Source of the DNA: Buchnera aphidicola (Hyperomyzus lactucae)
GTDB lineage: Bacteria; Pseudomonadota; Gammaproteobacteria; Enterobacterales; Enterobacteriaceae
Assembly (NCBI RefSeq): GCF_005081705.1
Contig: NZ_CP034876.1
Coordinates: 1 to 64,000, forward strand
Direction: 5' to 3'
Length of the DNA stretch: 64,000 bases
Shown here: positions 26,231 through 36,576 of the stretch, piece by piece
How the letters are laid out: each line of letters starts with the position of its first letter
Position numbering within the stretch: the stretch's first letter is position 1
The notes under the pieces: generated by a model
What the model was told of the DNA's origin: nothing
What the model saw: the letters and a program-made list of their open reading frames with translations, nothing else
Database searches by the model: none
Position numbers and translations under genes: made by a program

Positions 26231-28060
26231 TTATTCAACTGTTACTGATTTAGCAAGATGTCTTGGTTGATCGATATCTCTTCCTTTACTTAATGCAACG
26301 TAATAAGCAAGTAGTTGTAGAGGGATAATATAAAAAATAGGTGCTATTAATTCTTCTACATAAGGCATTTTTATTACGTTCATGTTCTCTTCATAATCAA
26401 ACTCCTGATCTGAAAAAACATAAGTTATACCTCCTCTTAAAGATATCTCTTTGATATTCTTTTTTATTTTATTTAATAATGAGTTTTTTGGAGCAATGAT
26501 AATAATTGGTATATTTTGATCAATAAGTGCAAGAGGTCCGTGTTTAAGCTCTCCGGCTGGATAAGCTTCCGCATGAATATAAGAAATTTCTTTTAATTTT
26601 AAAGCTCCTTCTATTGCAATAGGATATGTGTCTCCTCTACCAAGAAATAATATATTTTTTTTATGAGAAATTTTATTAGCTAAATTTTTTATTAATTCAT
26701 TTTTTTTTAAAATCTCTTCGATTCTAGTAGGTAAAATATTTAATGTTTGTATAATTTTATTCGAAATGTTATTTTTTTCTTTTTTTACATTAATGATTTT
26801 AGCAATTAACATGAGTAAAACTGTTAATTGAGTTGTAAAAGATTTTGTTGAGGCAACTCCTATTTCTAATCCTGCTTTAGTTAATATACAACAATCAGAT
26901 TCTTTTACTAAAGATGAACTTTCCATATTACATATAGTTAAATTTCCTAAATATCCGAGATTTTTAGAGCATCTTAATGCTGATAATGTATCTGCAGTTT
27001 CACCTGATTGTGATAAAGTAATTAATAAACTTTTTTTTCTTAGAGCTAATTTTCTTGACGAAAATTCAGATGCTATTTCAACATCGCAAGGAATATTTGC
27101 AAGTGATTCAAACCAATATCTAGAAACCATAGCTGCATTATATGAAGTTCCACAGGCAACGATTTGAATATGTTCTGCATGATAAAATAAATTATTTTCT
27201 TTAAGTCCTAATTCAGAAAAATATATTTTACTATTATTTTTTAAACGGTTTTCTAAAGTTTTTCGAATGGATTCGGGTTGTTCATATATTTCTTTTTCCA
27301 TAAAATGACGATATTTTCCTTTTTTTACTGACTTATATTCTGTATTAGATATTATTTCTTTTCTTTTTGTTATAGTACTATTTTTATTAAAAATATCGAT
27401 TCTTTTTCTTGTAACGACAGCGATATCACCTTCTTCTAAATATATAAAACGTTTTGTTATATTTAGTAATGCAATTTGATCAGAAGCTATAAAATTTTCT
27501 TCTAATCCCAATCCTATAACTAATGGACTTCTAGATCTTACTGCTATTAATCGTGATGGATTGTTTTTATCTATTACAACCATACTATAATTTCCATATA
27601 ATTTTTCTATACTATTTTGTATTGTTTTTTTAAGGGGATCTTTTTTTTTATTTTGTTCCCAATGTAATAGATGAGCAATTACCTCGGTATCAGTATCAGA
27701 ATAAAATATATATCCTTTTTTTTGTAAAAAAAGACGTAATATAGAACTATTTTCAATAATTCCATTATGAACAACAATTATATTTGAAGAAATATGTGGA
27801 TGAGTGTTTGCTTTTGAAACTTTTCCATGAGTGGCCCATCGAGTATGAGCCATACCAATATTACCTAATATTTTTTTTTTATATACCTTTTTTATTAATT
27901 CGTTAACTTTTCCAACACAACGAATTCTAATAATATTGTTTTTATAATCTATAATAGCTAATCCTGAAGAATCATATCCTCTATATTCTAATTTTTTAAT
28001 GCCTTCAACAAGAAAATTAGTAATATTACGTTGTGTTACTGCAGCAACAATACCACACAT
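26231..28060 (-). CDS. glmS: Glucosamine-fructose-6-phosphate aminotransferase
   Basis: GlmS makes glucosamine-6-phosphate from fructose-6-phosphate and glutamine, the first step to UDP-GlcNAc for peptidoglycan. The 609 aa length equals E. coli. Cys2 (MCGIV) is the glutaminase nucleophile, and the N-terminal domain has AHTRWATHG. The two SIS domains have CGTSYNAA and SQSGETADT, and the C-terminus ends LAKSVTVE. It lies 69 bases after glmU on the same strand. In E. coli glmUS follow atpC; here the pair has moved next to rpoH. I saw no glmS ribozyme, as expected for this group. Confidence 0.98.
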   Translation of the reverse strand: MCGIVAAVTQRNITNFLVEGIKKLEYRGYDSSGLAIIDYKNNIIRIRCVGKVNELIKKVYKKKILGNIGMAHTRWATHGKVSKANTHPHISSNIIVVHNGIIENSSILRLFLQKKGYIFYSDTDTEVIAHLLHWEQNKKKDPLKKTIQNSIEKLYGNYSMVVIDKNNPSRLIAVRSRSPLVIGLGLEENFIASDQIALLNITKRFIYLEEGDIAVVTRKRIDIFNKNSTITKRKEIISNTEYKSVKKGKYRHFMEKEIYEQPESIRKTLENRLKNNSKIYFSELGLKENNLFYHAEHIQIVACGTSYNAAMVSRYWFESLANIPCDVEIASEFSSRKLALRKKSLLITLSQSGETADTLSALRCSKNLGYLGNLTICNMESSSLVKESDCCILTKAGLEIGVASTKSFTTQLTVLLMLIAKIINVKKEKNNISNKIIQTLNILPTRIEEILKKNELIKNLANKISHKKNILFLGRGDTYPIAIEGALKLKEISYIHAEAYPAGELKHGPLALIDQNIPIIIIAPKNSLLNKIKKNIKEISLRGGITYVFSDQEFDYEENMNVIKMPYVEELIAPIFYIIPLQLLAYYVALSKGRDIDQPRHLAKSVTVE

Positions 28061-28129
28061 ATTGATACCTTTTTTAATTAAAATAGTATTTTTAAATAAA
28101 AATATTTTTTTTTAAATAGATTGTAAAAA

Positions 28130-29503
28130 TTATTTTTTATAAAACTTACTAGGACGTATCCAGTTTTTTTTATATTTTTGTTCTTTTTTATTATAAACTA
28201 AACAAGAAGTATTAACATCTTTTGTTAAAGTTGTACCCGCTGCAATAGTTGTATCTTTAGCAATTGTAATAGGTGCTATTAATTGTGTATTAGAACCAAC
28301 TAAAACATTGTCACCAATAATTGTTTTTAATTTATTCGCACCATCATAATTACATGTAATACTACCGGCTCCAATATTTACTTTAGCACCAATTTCAGAA
28401 TTACCAAGATAACTTAAGTGTTTTACCTTAGATTTTATTTTTATAGTACTATCTTTTATTTCAACAAAATTTCCTATTTGAACATCTTTATCTAATAAAG
28501 TATTTGATCGTAAATGTGAAAAAGGACCTATAGTACAATTTTTTCCTATTTTAGCATTCTCTATAATTGTATAAGCTTTAATATTAGTTTTACTGTCAAT
28601 AATACTATTTTTTATAATACATCCAGGACCGATGGTAACGTCATCACCTAAAATAATATTTTTTTCTAGAACAACTCCTGTATCTATTTCAATATTTTTT
28701 CCGTGTTTTAGTGTTCCTCTTAAAATAAAATGAGATGGATCTTTTAATGTAACTCCAGCCATAAGTAATGTATTGATTTGTTTCTTTTGAAAAATGTCTT
28801 CTAAAATAGACAGTTGTAATTTATTATTTACTCCTAATATTTCTTCAAAATTCGATGGTTGTACTGTTGTAATAAAATTATTTTCAAGATAAGATAAAGA
28901 TATAATATCAGTTGCATAAAATTCTTTTTTTTTATTTTTATTATTAATTTTTCTCAACCATCTTTTTAAATCTTCACTATTAGCCATAAAAACACCGGAA
29001 TATATTTCTTTAATATTTTTTTGTTCAAGAGTTGTATCTTGTTCTTCTACTATACCTATAACTTCTCCTTTTTGACGTAAAACACGTCCATATCCTTTAG
29101 GATTTTTTAGTTTTGCAGTTAAGAGACTAATCTTTGATTTTTTTTTAGAATTTTGTAATTTTTTTATTGATTCTACTGAAATCAATGGTACGTCTCCATA
29201 TAAAACTACTACATCTTCATAATTTGACAGTGTTTGAACGGCTAATAGTATAGCTTGTCCCGTTCCTTGTGGGTTTTTTTGTATTACCCATTCCATAGGA
29301 ATATTATCAATATTAGATGAAATAAGTTTTATATTACTATAAACTATTATAATTTTTTTAGGTTTTATAGATTTTGCTGTTTGAATTACATGTTCTAAAA
29401 TTGTTTTTCCTCCTAAAGAATGTAATACTTTGGGGTAGTTAGATTTCATTCTACTTCCTTTTCCAGCAGCAAGTATTACTACAACAATTTCTTTTTTTAA
29501 CAT
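28130..29503 (-). CDS. glmU: Bifunctional UDP-GlcNAc pyrophosphorylase/GlcN-1-P acetyltransferase
   Basis: GlmU acetylates glucosamine-1-phosphate and then forms UDP-GlcNAc. The N-terminal uridyltransferase motif LAAGKGSRMKSNYPK (residues 11-25) and VVLYGDVPL are clear. The C-terminal half is a left-handed beta helix of hexapeptide repeats with the acetyl-CoA site region NIGAGSITCNYDG. At 457 aa (456 in E. coli) both domains are complete. It is the first gene of the glmU-glmS pair. A run of nine A lies near the junction region (about 28926-28934). Confidence 0.97.
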   Translation of the reverse strand: MLKKEIVVVILAAGKGSRMKSNYPKVLHSLGGKTILEHVIQTAKSIKPKKIIIVYSNIKLISSNIDNIPMEWVIQKNPQGTGQAILLAVQTLSNYEDVVVLYGDVPLISVESIKKLQNSKKKSKISLLTAKLKNPKGYGRVLRQKGEVIGIVEEQDTTLEQKNIKEIYSGVFMANSEDLKRWLRKINNKNKKKEFYATDIISLSYLENNFITTVQPSNFEEILGVNNKLQLSILEDIFQKKQINTLLMAGVTLKDPSHFILRGTLKHGKNIEIDTGVVLEKNIILGDDVTIGPGCIIKNSIIDSKTNIKAYTIIENAKIGKNCTIGPFSHLRSNTLLDKDVQIGNFVEIKDSTIKIKSKVKHLSYLGNSEIGAKVNIGAGSITCNYDGANKLKTIIGDNVLVGSNTQLIAPITIAKDTTIAAGTTLTKDVNTSCLVYNKKEQKYKKNWIRPSKFYKK

Positions 29504-29681
29504 AAAAAATAGCCTTTTTTATAAAAATTTGATTAATATACTTATACTTAATAAAACTTTTTTATCGAGTATGATTAATTGACCAATGTAGATACTTTTG
29601 ATAAGTAATTTTTTAATATATATATAATATATTTATCCTGGGATAAAATGTATTATAATATATCGTTGAGGTTATAATGCT

Positions 29682-30494
29682 ATGCGTAGAATTATTGCAG
29701 TAGATTTAGATGGTACTTTACTTTCTTCAAAAAATACAATAACAGAATATACTAAAGAAATTATACAACTATTAGCAAAAAAAAATATTTTTTTTATTTT
29801 AGCCTCAGGTCGTCATCATGTTGATATAATAGAAATTAGAGATATCTTAAAAATAAGATCTTTCATTATTGCTTCTAACGGTGCTAAAATTTATGATTTA
29901 GATAATCAATTAATATTTAGTGATTGTTTGGACAAAGAAATTGCATCACAATTATGTAAAATAAAATATTTAGAAAAAGATATTATTACTCAGGTATACA
30001 AAAAAAATAGATGGTTTGTTAATAACAATAAAGTAAACAACAAATTTTGTTCAGCTTTATCATCATTACAATATGAGTATTTTACTCCTGATAAATTTGC
30101 ATTTGATAATATTTGTAAAATATTCTTTACAAGTAACAATTTTGAAAAATTATATATTCTCGAAAAAAAAATTATAGATATTTGGGGTGAAAAAGTTAAC
30201 ATCAGTTTTTCAGTACCTGGTTGTTTAGAAGTAGTATCAGGAAAAACTTCGAAAGGTCATGGAGTAAGATTAATATCTCATTTACTAGGAATCCCTTTAG
30301 ATAGCTGTATTGCTTTTGGAGATGGAATGAATGATTTAGATATGCTTACTATTTCTGGACAAGCATATATAATGAAAAATGCAGATTCATGTTTAAAAAA
30401 TGCATTGCCAAATATTGAAATTATTGATAGTAATAATAATAATGGTGTAGCAAAACGTTTAGATGAAATTTTTATAAAACATAAAAAAATATGA
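29682..30494 (+). CDS. yigL: HAD-family phosphatase, YigL type
   Basis: This is a Cof-type haloacid dehalogenase-like phosphatase. The nucleophile motif DLDGTLL is at residues 7-13, motif II SGRHHVD follows, and motif IV is GDGMNDLDM near residue 218. The 270 aa sequence is closest to E. coli YigL, by ASNGAK, INVSF-like NISFSVPGCLEVVSG and KGHGVRLI. YigL is reported as a phosphatase of pyridoxal phosphate and sugar phosphates. Context agrees: in E. coli yigL lies near metR-metE, as here. The exact substrate in this organism is unknown. Confidence 0.88.
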   Translation: MRRIIAVDLDGTLLSSKNTITEYTKEIIQLLAKKNIFFILASGRHHVDIIEIRDILKIRSFIIASNGAKIYDLDNQLIFSDCLDKEIASQLCKIKYLEKDIITQVYKKNRWFVNNNKVNNKFCSALSSLQYEYFTPDKFAFDNICKIFFTSNNFEKLYILEKKIIDIWGEKVNISFSVPGCLEVVSGKTSKGHGVRLISHLLGIPLDSCIAFGDGMNDLDMLTISGQAYIMKNADSCLKNALPNIEIIDSNNNNGVAKRLDEIFIKHKKI

Positions 30495-30533
30495 TAAATT
30501 TTTTATCCCATTAAAATAGAACGAAAAAATATT

Positions 30534-31454
30534 TTAAAAAAAATGTGGTTTTAGTAGACCACGAATAAATTTCAAATGATTACAAGCATGTAAACGTATA
30601 GAATGAATAAAAGTTTTTATAACTAATTCTTTTTCTTCACCATTACGTATTGCCGCATATAATCGTCTCCATATCCCGTTTCCTATTTTTTTTGTTACAA
30701 TTAGACCTTGACGTTCAAAATTATCTACTACCCAATGAGGTAGTGCGGCAATTCCCATTTGAGCTGATACCATCTGAATTAAAAGAAATGTATTATTGAC
30801 ATTTTTAAAAATAGGTATTATACCAGCTGGTTGTAAAAAATGTTTCCATATATCTAGTCTATGTCTCTGAATCGGATAAGTCATTAATATTTCAGCTGCA
30901 AGATCTTCTGGAACGATGTTGTTTTTCTTTAAAACAAGGGGATGATGAGGAGATAATACTAAACGTACTTCGAAGTCAAAAATGGGTGCGTAAAATACGT
31001 TACTTCTTGGAAGTACTTCAGAGGTTAATACAATGTCTAGTTTACCTTGTTGTAGGGATGGTTGAGGACTAAAAATCATATCAGAATAAAAATCTATTTC
31101 TACTTTTGGCCATTTTTTTTGAAAAATTTTTAATGCTGGTGTTAACCATTGAATACAGCTGTGACATTCAATAGCTAATCGAATAATCATATGATGAGAT
31201 ATTGCGCATGATTTTATTGCTTTTTGTATTTTAGGTAGTATTTCCTCAGATAATTGAAGTAAAATTTTTCCTTGAATAGTAAATTTTATAGGATTGCTTT
31301 TTCTAATAAATAATTTAAATCCTAATTTTTTTTCTAATTCGTTACACTGATGAGATATTGCTGATTGTGTTTGATGAAGTTGAATGGCAGCGGAACTTAA
31401 TGAACCATTATGTTTTAAAGCTTGCAGTGTTCGAAGATGTTTTATTTCAATCAT
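30534..31454 (-). CDS. metR: LysR-type transcriptional activator MetR
   Basis: MetR activates metE and other methionine genes with homocysteine as co-inducer. The 306 aa protein (317 in E. coli) has an intact N-terminal winged helix-turn-helix (about residues 2-60, with [19 protein letters not shown]) and a complete effector domain. It is divergent from metE, as in E. coli. The frame is intact over its full length with no stop or shift. In the literature on Buchnera, metR is intact in the symbiont of Schizaphis graminum and non-functional in that of the pea aphid, so its presence is informative about lineage. Confidence 0.95.
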   Translation of the reverse strand: MIEIKHLRTLQALKHNGSLSSAAIQLHQTQSAISHQCNELEKKLGFKLFIRKSNPIKFTIQGKILLQLSEEILPKIQKAIKSCAISHHMIIRLAIECHSCIQWLTPALKIFQKKWPKVEIDFYSDMIFSPQPSLQQGKLDIVLTSEVLPRSNVFYAPIFDFEVRLVLSPHHPLVLKKNNIVPEDLAAEILMTYPIQRHRLDIWKHFLQPAGIIPIFKNVNNTFLLIQMVSAQMGIAALPHWVVDNFERQGLIVTKKIGNGIWRRLYAAIRNGEEKELVIKTFIHSIRLHACNHLKFIRGLLKPHFF

Positions 31455-31466
31455 GAGATTCCTTCA
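31454..31466. promoter_or_regulatory. Possible MetR binding site
   Basis: TGAGATTCCTTCA matches the MetR consensus TGAA-N5-TTCA at seven of eight fixed positions. It overlaps the metR start codon, which would suit autoregulation, but lies about 120 bases before metE. A single site in a short region could arise by chance, so this is tentative. Confidence 0.3.
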
Positions 31467-31585
31467 TGTCTAGAATTAACTATTTATGCTTGCTAATTTC
31501 CCTTAATGCTAGAATTATAGAATATCTTTTTTGAATAAAGCAATTATAAATTTAATAAGTTAATTATAAAGAATAGGATATATAA

Positions 31586-33859
31586 ATGAAAATTTTAAAT
31601 CACACTCTCGGATTTCCAAGAATAGGTTTAAATCGAGAGTTAAAAAAAGCTCAAGAAAAATATTGGTCGGGTGATTTATTGCTCAAAGATTTGCTATTGA
31701 TTGGATATGAATTACGAAAAAAGCATTGGCAAATTCAAAAAGAATCTGGAATTGATTATATACCAGTTGGAGATTTTGCTTGGTATGATCATGTATTAAC
31801 TACTACTATGATGTTAGGGAATATTCCAGAAAGACATAATAGCCTTAATTCTATTGACATAGATTGTTTATTTCGTATTGCTCGAGGTTGTTCACCAGAT
31901 ATTCCTGCTTCAGAAATGACTAAATGGTTTAATACTAATTATCATTATATTGTTCCTGAATTTTATAAAAATAAAGTTTTGAAGTTTTCTTGGAAGCAGC
32001 TTTTAGATGAAGTAGATGAAGCATTATTATTAGGTTATAAAATTAAACCTGTTATTCTAGGTCCAATTACATATCTTTGGTTAGGAAAAGTAAAAGGAAA
32101 ATCTTTTGATCGTCTCGATATTTTACAAGACATTATTCCTATATATAAACATGTTTTAAAAGAACTGTCTAATCGAGGTGTTGATTTTGTTCAAATGGAT
32201 GAACCTGCTTTAGTTTTAGAATTACCACAAAAATGGAAGGATGCTTATTCTTACGTGTATAAAGAATTATATGGAGTGACAAAATTATTACTCACAACAT
32301 ATTTTGATAGTATAGAACATAATATTGAATTTATTCGTAATTTACCAATTGAAGGTATTCATATTGATTTAGTACATGGAAGTTATAACATAGTTGATTT
32401 TAATTCTAAAATACCATCAGAGTGGATGTTATCATTAGGTGTTATTAATGGCCGAAATGTTTGGCGTGCTGATTTAGTAAAATGGTTTGAATCTATTTCG
32501 AAAATTTCTAAAAATAATAGGCAATTGTTAATTGGTTCCTCTTGTTCTTTATTACATACTCCAATTGATTTAACTGCAGAAAAATATTTAGATAAAGAAG
32601 CAAAAAAATGGTTTTCTTTTGCCGTGCAAAAATGCACAGAATTAGCATTATTGTCAGATTCTTTAAACAATGACAATATTGATTCTATCAAAAAATGGAG
32701 TTTACCTATTCATAATCGTAGTTTTTCTCCAAGAGTACATAAAAATGAAGTAGAACAGCGTTTATCTGATATTTCAATCGATCAATATCGACGTTTAAAT
32801 TCTTATGAATATCGTTCTGTGGAACAGAAGAAAAAATTTAATTTACCTATTTTACCCACGACAACTATTGGATCTTTCCCTCAAACTATTAAAATAAGAA
32901 AATTAAGACATGATTTTAAATTAGGATTGATAAATGAAGAAAAATATTCATTAGAAATTAAGAAAAATATTAAAAAAGTAATAAAAATACAAGAAGAATT
33001 GGATATAGATGTTTTAGTTCATGGTGAATTAGAACGAAATGATATGGTAGAATATTTTGGTGAACATTTAGATGGATTTATATTTACAAGTAACGGATGG
33101 GTGCAAAGTTATGGTTCACGTTGTGTAAAACCTCCCATTATTATTGGTGATATCAGTCGTCCTAAACCGATTACCGTAGAATGGTCTAAATATGCTCAGT
33201 CTATAACAAAAAAACCAGTTAAAGGTATGTTAACTGGACCAGTTACGATTTTATTTTGGTCTTTTCCTAGAGAAGATATTTCATTAAAAAAAATTGCAAC
33301 ACAAATTGCCTTAGCATTGCATGATGAAGTTTTGGATTTAGAAAAAGCAAAAATAGAAATTATTCAAATTGATGAACCAGCATTGCGAGAAGGTTTGCCT
33401 TTACAAAAAAGTTATTGGTCTGAATATTTATCCTGGGCGGTTAATGCATTCCGTTTAAGTTCTTCAGGTGTTAAAAATACAACACAAATTCATACACATA
33501 TGTGTTATTGTGAATTTAATGATATAATGGATTCCATTTCTTTATTAGATGCAGACGTAATTACAATTGAGACAGCCCGTTCAGATATGGAATTATTAGA
33601 ATCATTCAAAGAGTTTCACTATCCTAATGAAGTTGGTCCTGGGGTATATGATATTCATTCATCTAATATACCAAGTATAGAATCAATTAGAATATTACTA
33701 ACTAAAGCTATGAAATATATTCCTATTAAACGTATCTGGGTTAATCCAGATTGTGGTTTAAAAACAAGAAATTGGAATGAAACTATGTTAGCTTTAAAAA
33801 ATATGGTTTTAGCAACGCAACAACTTAGAAAAAAAATTCAAGATAATGTAATAGATTAA
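31586..33859 (+). CDS. metE: Cobalamin-independent methionine synthase
   Basis: MetE transfers the methyl group of 5-methyltetrahydropteroyl-triglutamate to homocysteine, the last step of methionine synthesis. The 757 aa protein (753 in E. coli) has both half-barrels. The C-terminal zinc ligands are visible in THMCYCEF and in NPDCGLKTR near the end. An AGGA ribosome site precedes the ATG. MetF, which supplies the methyl donor, is encoded at 50.3 kb and MetR is divergent next door. Methionine is a nutrient the symbiont supplies to the insect. Confidence 0.98.
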   Translation: MKILNHTLGFPRIGLNRELKKAQEKYWSGDLLLKDLLLIGYELRKKHWQIQKESGIDYIPVGDFAWYDHVLTTTMMLGNIPERHNSLNSIDIDCLFRIARGCSPDIPASEMTKWFNTNYHYIVPEFYKNKVLKFSWKQLLDEVDEALLLGYKIKPVILGPITYLWLGKVKGKSFDRLDILQDIIPIYKHVLKELSNRGVDFVQMDEPALVLELPQKWKDAYSYVYKELYGVTKLLLTTYFDSIEHNIEFIRNLPIEGIHIDLVHGSYNIVDFNSKIPSEWMLSLGVINGRNVWRADLVKWFESISKISKNNRQLLIGSSCSLLHTPIDLTAEKYLDKEAKKWFSFAVQKCTELALLSDSLNNDNIDSIKKWSLPIHNRSFSPRVHKNEVEQRLSDISIDQYRRLNSYEYRSVEQKKKFNLPILPTTTIGSFPQTIKIRKLRHDFKLGLINEEKYSLEIKKNIKKVIKIQEELDIDVLVHGELERNDMVEYFGEHLDGFIFTSNGWVQSYGSRCVKPPIIIGDISRPKPITVEWSKYAQSITKKPVKGMLTGPVTILFWSFPREDISLKKIATQIALALHDEVLDLEKAKIEIIQIDEPALREGLPLQKSYWSEYLSWAVNAFRLSSSGVKNTTQIHTHMCYCEFNDIMDSISLLDADVITIETARSDMELLESFKEFHYPNEVGPGVYDIHSSNIPSIESIRILLTKAMKYIPIKRIWVNPDCGLKTRNWNETMLALKNMVLATQQLRKKIQDNVID

Positions 33860-33888
33860 ATTGATAAGTTTTAAATCATACAAATATT

Positions 33889-33931
33889 AAATCATCTTTT
33901 AGACTATTTTAAAAAATCTAAATGATGATTT
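33889..33931. terminator. Bidirectional terminator between metE and purH
   Basis: AAATCATC-T-TTTAGA at 33889-33903 pairs with TCTAAA-T-GATGATTT at 33917-33931: 14 base pairs with one T-T mismatch, and a 13-base A/T loop. It lies in the 96-base gap between convergent genes, so it can serve both. Confidence 0.7.
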
Positions 33932-33955
33932 AATAAATGTTATTTTATATATAGA

Positions 33956-35533
33956 TTAATGCTTAAAATGACGTTTATTAGTAAAAATCATTGTTATATT
34001 ATGTTCATTTGCCGCTTGAATAATTTCTTTATCACGTATAGATCCTCCTGGTTGAATTATACAGCTGATACCAACCGATGCGGCACTATCGACTCCATCC
34101 CTAAAAGGGAAAAAAGCATCAGAAGCCATAGTAGCACCAATAATGTTATGACTTTGATTTTTTACTTTGAGGTTGGCTAATTTAGTTGAATCAATTCTGC
34201 TCATTTGACCGGCACCTATTCCGATAGTAACTGTATTACGACCGTATACAATAGCATTTGATTTCACGAATTTAGATACTTTCCAACAAAAGATAGAATC
34301 CTGTAACTCTTGTTCTGTCGGAGAACGTTTAGTAACAAAGTTCCATGATTTATAATCTATTTTACAAGAATCATACTCTTGTACGAGTAATCCATTAGTA
34401 GTTCTTTTAAAATCTAATCCTGATTGTTTTTTATTTAATTTTCCAGTAATTAAAACTCTTATATTTTCTTTTTTTTGTAATATTTTTATTGCAAAAGTAT
34501 TTATTTCAGGAACAATAATAACTTCTACAAAATGGTTTGTTACGATTTTTTCAGCTATTTTCTCATCTAATATACCATTGAAAGCAATTATACCACCAAA
34601 TGCTGAAACAGGATCAGCATGATATGCTAATAAATATGATTCTAAAAGATTGCTACTTATTGCAACACCACATGGATTACCGTGTTTTACAATAACGCAC
34701 GCGGGTTTGCTAAATTCTTTTACACATTCTAATGCTACATCAGCATCTGCTATATTATTATATGATAAAGTTTTTCCTTGAATTTGATGTGCATTACTCA
34801 CTGTTCCAGTTTGTGATAAATTTTTTTCTATATAAAAAGATGCTTTTTGATGATGATTTTCTCCATATCTTAAATCTTGTTTTTTTATAAAAGAAAAGTT
34901 AATTTTTTTAGGAAATAAATTATTGATATGAGTTTTCTTAAAACTATTTTTTTCTACAAAATATTTTGAAATAATCTTTTCATAAGACAATGTATATTGA
35001 AATGCCTTTGATGCTAAATTAAATCTTGTTTCTATGTTCATACTATTTTTATTAATAGAATTGATAATAGAAAAAACATCACGAAGATCCACTATAACTA
35101 TGACATGTTTGTAATTTTTTGCAGCTGCACGTACGAGTGTGGGTCCACCTATATCAATATTATTTATAATATCATCTATGTTGTTCTTTGGAGTATTTTG
35201 AATGTTTTTAAATGGATAAAAATTCACAATAACTATATCTATTGGATGAATATTATATAATTTCATAATGTCTTCATCTTCATCTCCTCTTCTTAAAATA
35301 CCACCCATAATTTTTGGATGTAATGTTTTAACACGTCCATTCATTATTTCAGGGAATTTTGTATAATCTGCTATTTCTATAACTGGTATATTATTTTTTT
35401 TTAAAGTTTGAGCTGTACCTCCAGTTGAAAATAAATTAATCTTGTTTTTTATTAATATTTTTGCGATGGCTAAAATATTTGTTTTTTCTGAAACACTTAT
35501 TAAAGCATTTTTTATAATACTACTTGATGACAT
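33956..35533 (-). CDS. purH: Bifunctional AICAR transformylase/IMP cyclohydrolase
   Basis: PurH carries out the last two steps of purine synthesis, formylating AICAR and closing the ring to IMP. AICAR also arises in histidine synthesis. The 525 aa protein (529 in E. coli) has the N-terminal cyclohydrolase domain with LFSTGGTAQTL and GRVKTLHP. The transformylase domain has KHGNPCG and SDAFFPFRDGVD. In E. coli purD follows in the same operon; here it is absent and metE is convergent. Confidence 0.97.
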   Translation of the reverse strand: MSSSSIIKNALISVSEKTNILAIAKILIKNKINLFSTGGTAQTLKKNNIPVIEIADYTKFPEIMNGRVKTLHPKIMGGILRRGDEDEDIMKLYNIHPIDIVIVNFYPFKNIQNTPKNNIDDIINNIDIGGPTLVRAAAKNYKHVIVIVDLRDVFSIINSINKNSMNIETRFNLASKAFQYTLSYEKIISKYFVEKNSFKKTHINNLFPKKINFSFIKKQDLRYGENHHQKASFYIEKNLSQTGTVSNAHQIQGKTLSYNNIADADVALECVKEFSKPACVIVKHGNPCGVAISSNLLESYLLAYHADPVSAFGGIIAFNGILDEKIAEKIVTNHFVEVIIVPEINTFAIKILQKKENIRVLITGKLNKKQSGLDFKRTTNGLLVQEYDSCKIDYKSWNFVTKRSPTEQELQDSIFCWKVSKFVKSNAIVYGRNTVTIGIGAGQMSRIDSTKLANLKVKNQSHNIIGATMASDAFFPFRDGVDSAASVGISCIIQPGGSIRDKEIIQAANEHNITMIFTNKRHFKH

Positions 35534-35638
35534 AATGTATTTTCTTTGTTATAAAATATTAAATGTTTCATTATATAATATGAATTTTTTTCCACATCTA
35601 GAATGTTTTTATAGATATAATGACCGTTTGAAAAAATA

Positions 35639-35682
35639 AAATATTTGTGCCTTAGGGGCATAACAATGCCCCGCAAATATTT
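35639..35682 (-). terminator. Two-part hairpin after hupA
   Basis: GGGGCAT (35655-35661) pairs with ATGCCCC (35666-35672) around AACA. An outer stem AAATATTTG (35639-35647) pairs with CAAATATTT (35674-35682). T-rich DNA follows on both strands (TTTTATTTTTTC reading out on the minus strand). It lies 22 bases after the hupA stop and before purH, so it probably terminates hupA. Confidence 0.7.
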
Positions 35683-35704
35683 TTTTAAATATAATTATAT
35701 GATA

Positions 35705-35977
35705 TTATTTAATCGCATTTTTTAATGTTTTACCAGATGTAAAACTAGGAACTTTTGTGGCGGGAATTTGTATTTCTTTTCCTGTTTGAGGATTTCTTCC
35801 TGTACGAGAAGATCTTAAATTGACTTTGAAAGTACCAAAACCAACTATTTGTACAGATTCTCCTTTTTTTAAAGATTCAATAATAGTTGATAATGTTGCT
35901 TCTAAAGTGGATTTAGCTTGCATCTTAGATAAATTAGATTTTTTAGAGATAACATTAATTAATTGTGTTTTATTCAT
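35705..35977 (-). CDS. hupA: DNA-binding protein HU-alpha
   Basis: HU is a small histone-like dimer that bends and compacts DNA. The 90 aa protein has the length of E. coli HU-alpha, beginning [18 protein letters not shown]. It has the family signature [21 protein letters not shown], including the beta arm that enters the minor groove. No hupB is in this window. The neighbours purH and rpoBC fit the E. coli map order with several genes deleted. Confidence 0.97.
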   Translation of the reverse strand: MNKTQLINVISKKSNLSKMQAKSTLEATLSTIIESLKKGESVQIVGFGTFKVNLRSSRTGRNPQTGKEIQIPATKVPSFTSGKTLKNAIK

Positions 35978-36576
35978 TATTTTTCCTTTTCTTATTTTAA
36001 ATGTAAAACTTAATGATGCATTTAGATGCTATTTTGATAAATTCAAGTAGAAAAATTTATATTAACAAAATATTGTTTTATACATAAATTTTTCTATATA
36101 TATTTGATATAAAAAGAAAAAATATATTTTTTATTGAAAGATACTCTATTCTTATAAAAATATGAAATTTTATGTAAAAATTTAGTAATATATAAATATT
36201 AAATATATATAATATATTGAATATTTCTTTAAAATACACTACACAGATACTGTATAAATACTTTAAAAGTATTTTCTCTTCAAAAAGATTAATCTTAATT
36301 TTAATATTATTGAAATACAATTGAAATTGAATAATTTTTTGTTAAGATAGTTTTATTTATATTAAATAATTTTATTATATAAAATATATTTTTATTTGAA
36401 TAAAGAACAATGACAATCTCAAAAAATGTTATAACTTTATTTAAGGAGTTATTTTTTAAAGAATATAATTATATTTTAAACGATAATGTCTCATATTTTG
36501 ATATTAAATGAAAAGTTGTTATCTTTTTACTTTGGCTGCTTTTAAGAGCAGCCATAATTTAGATATATATAAAATA
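35978..36576. other. AT-rich spacer between hupA and rpoC
   Basis: This 599-base stretch should contain the hupA promoter and the end of the rpoBC transcript. It is almost entirely A/T, with a small AAATACT/AGTATTT hairpin (36256-36274) and the GC-rich hairpin near rpoC. An 80-codon minus-strand frame (36078-36320) and a 33-codon plus-strand frame (36410-36511) are low-complexity and match nothing I recognise. In E. coli several genes lie here; I see no remnant of them. Confidence 0.6.
36534..36553 (-). terminator. GC-rich hairpin after rpoC
   Basis: GGCTGCT (36534-36540) pairs with AGCAGCC (36547-36553) around a 6-base loop, 23 bases after the rpoC stop. A good U tract is lacking on the minus strand (AAAGTAAAAAG follows). 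It may therefore be a processing or stability hairpin or a weak terminator of the rpoBC transcript. Confidence 0.55.

Noticed and set aside
36078..36320. 80-codon minus-strand frame between hupA and rpoC
   Set aside because: Composition is almost only I, F, Y, L, N and K, as expected of random A/T DNA, with no ribosome site or family resemblance.
36410..36511. 33-codon plus-strand frame starting MTISKNVITLF
   Set aside because: Too short, no known family, no convincing ribosome site; chance frames of this size are common here.
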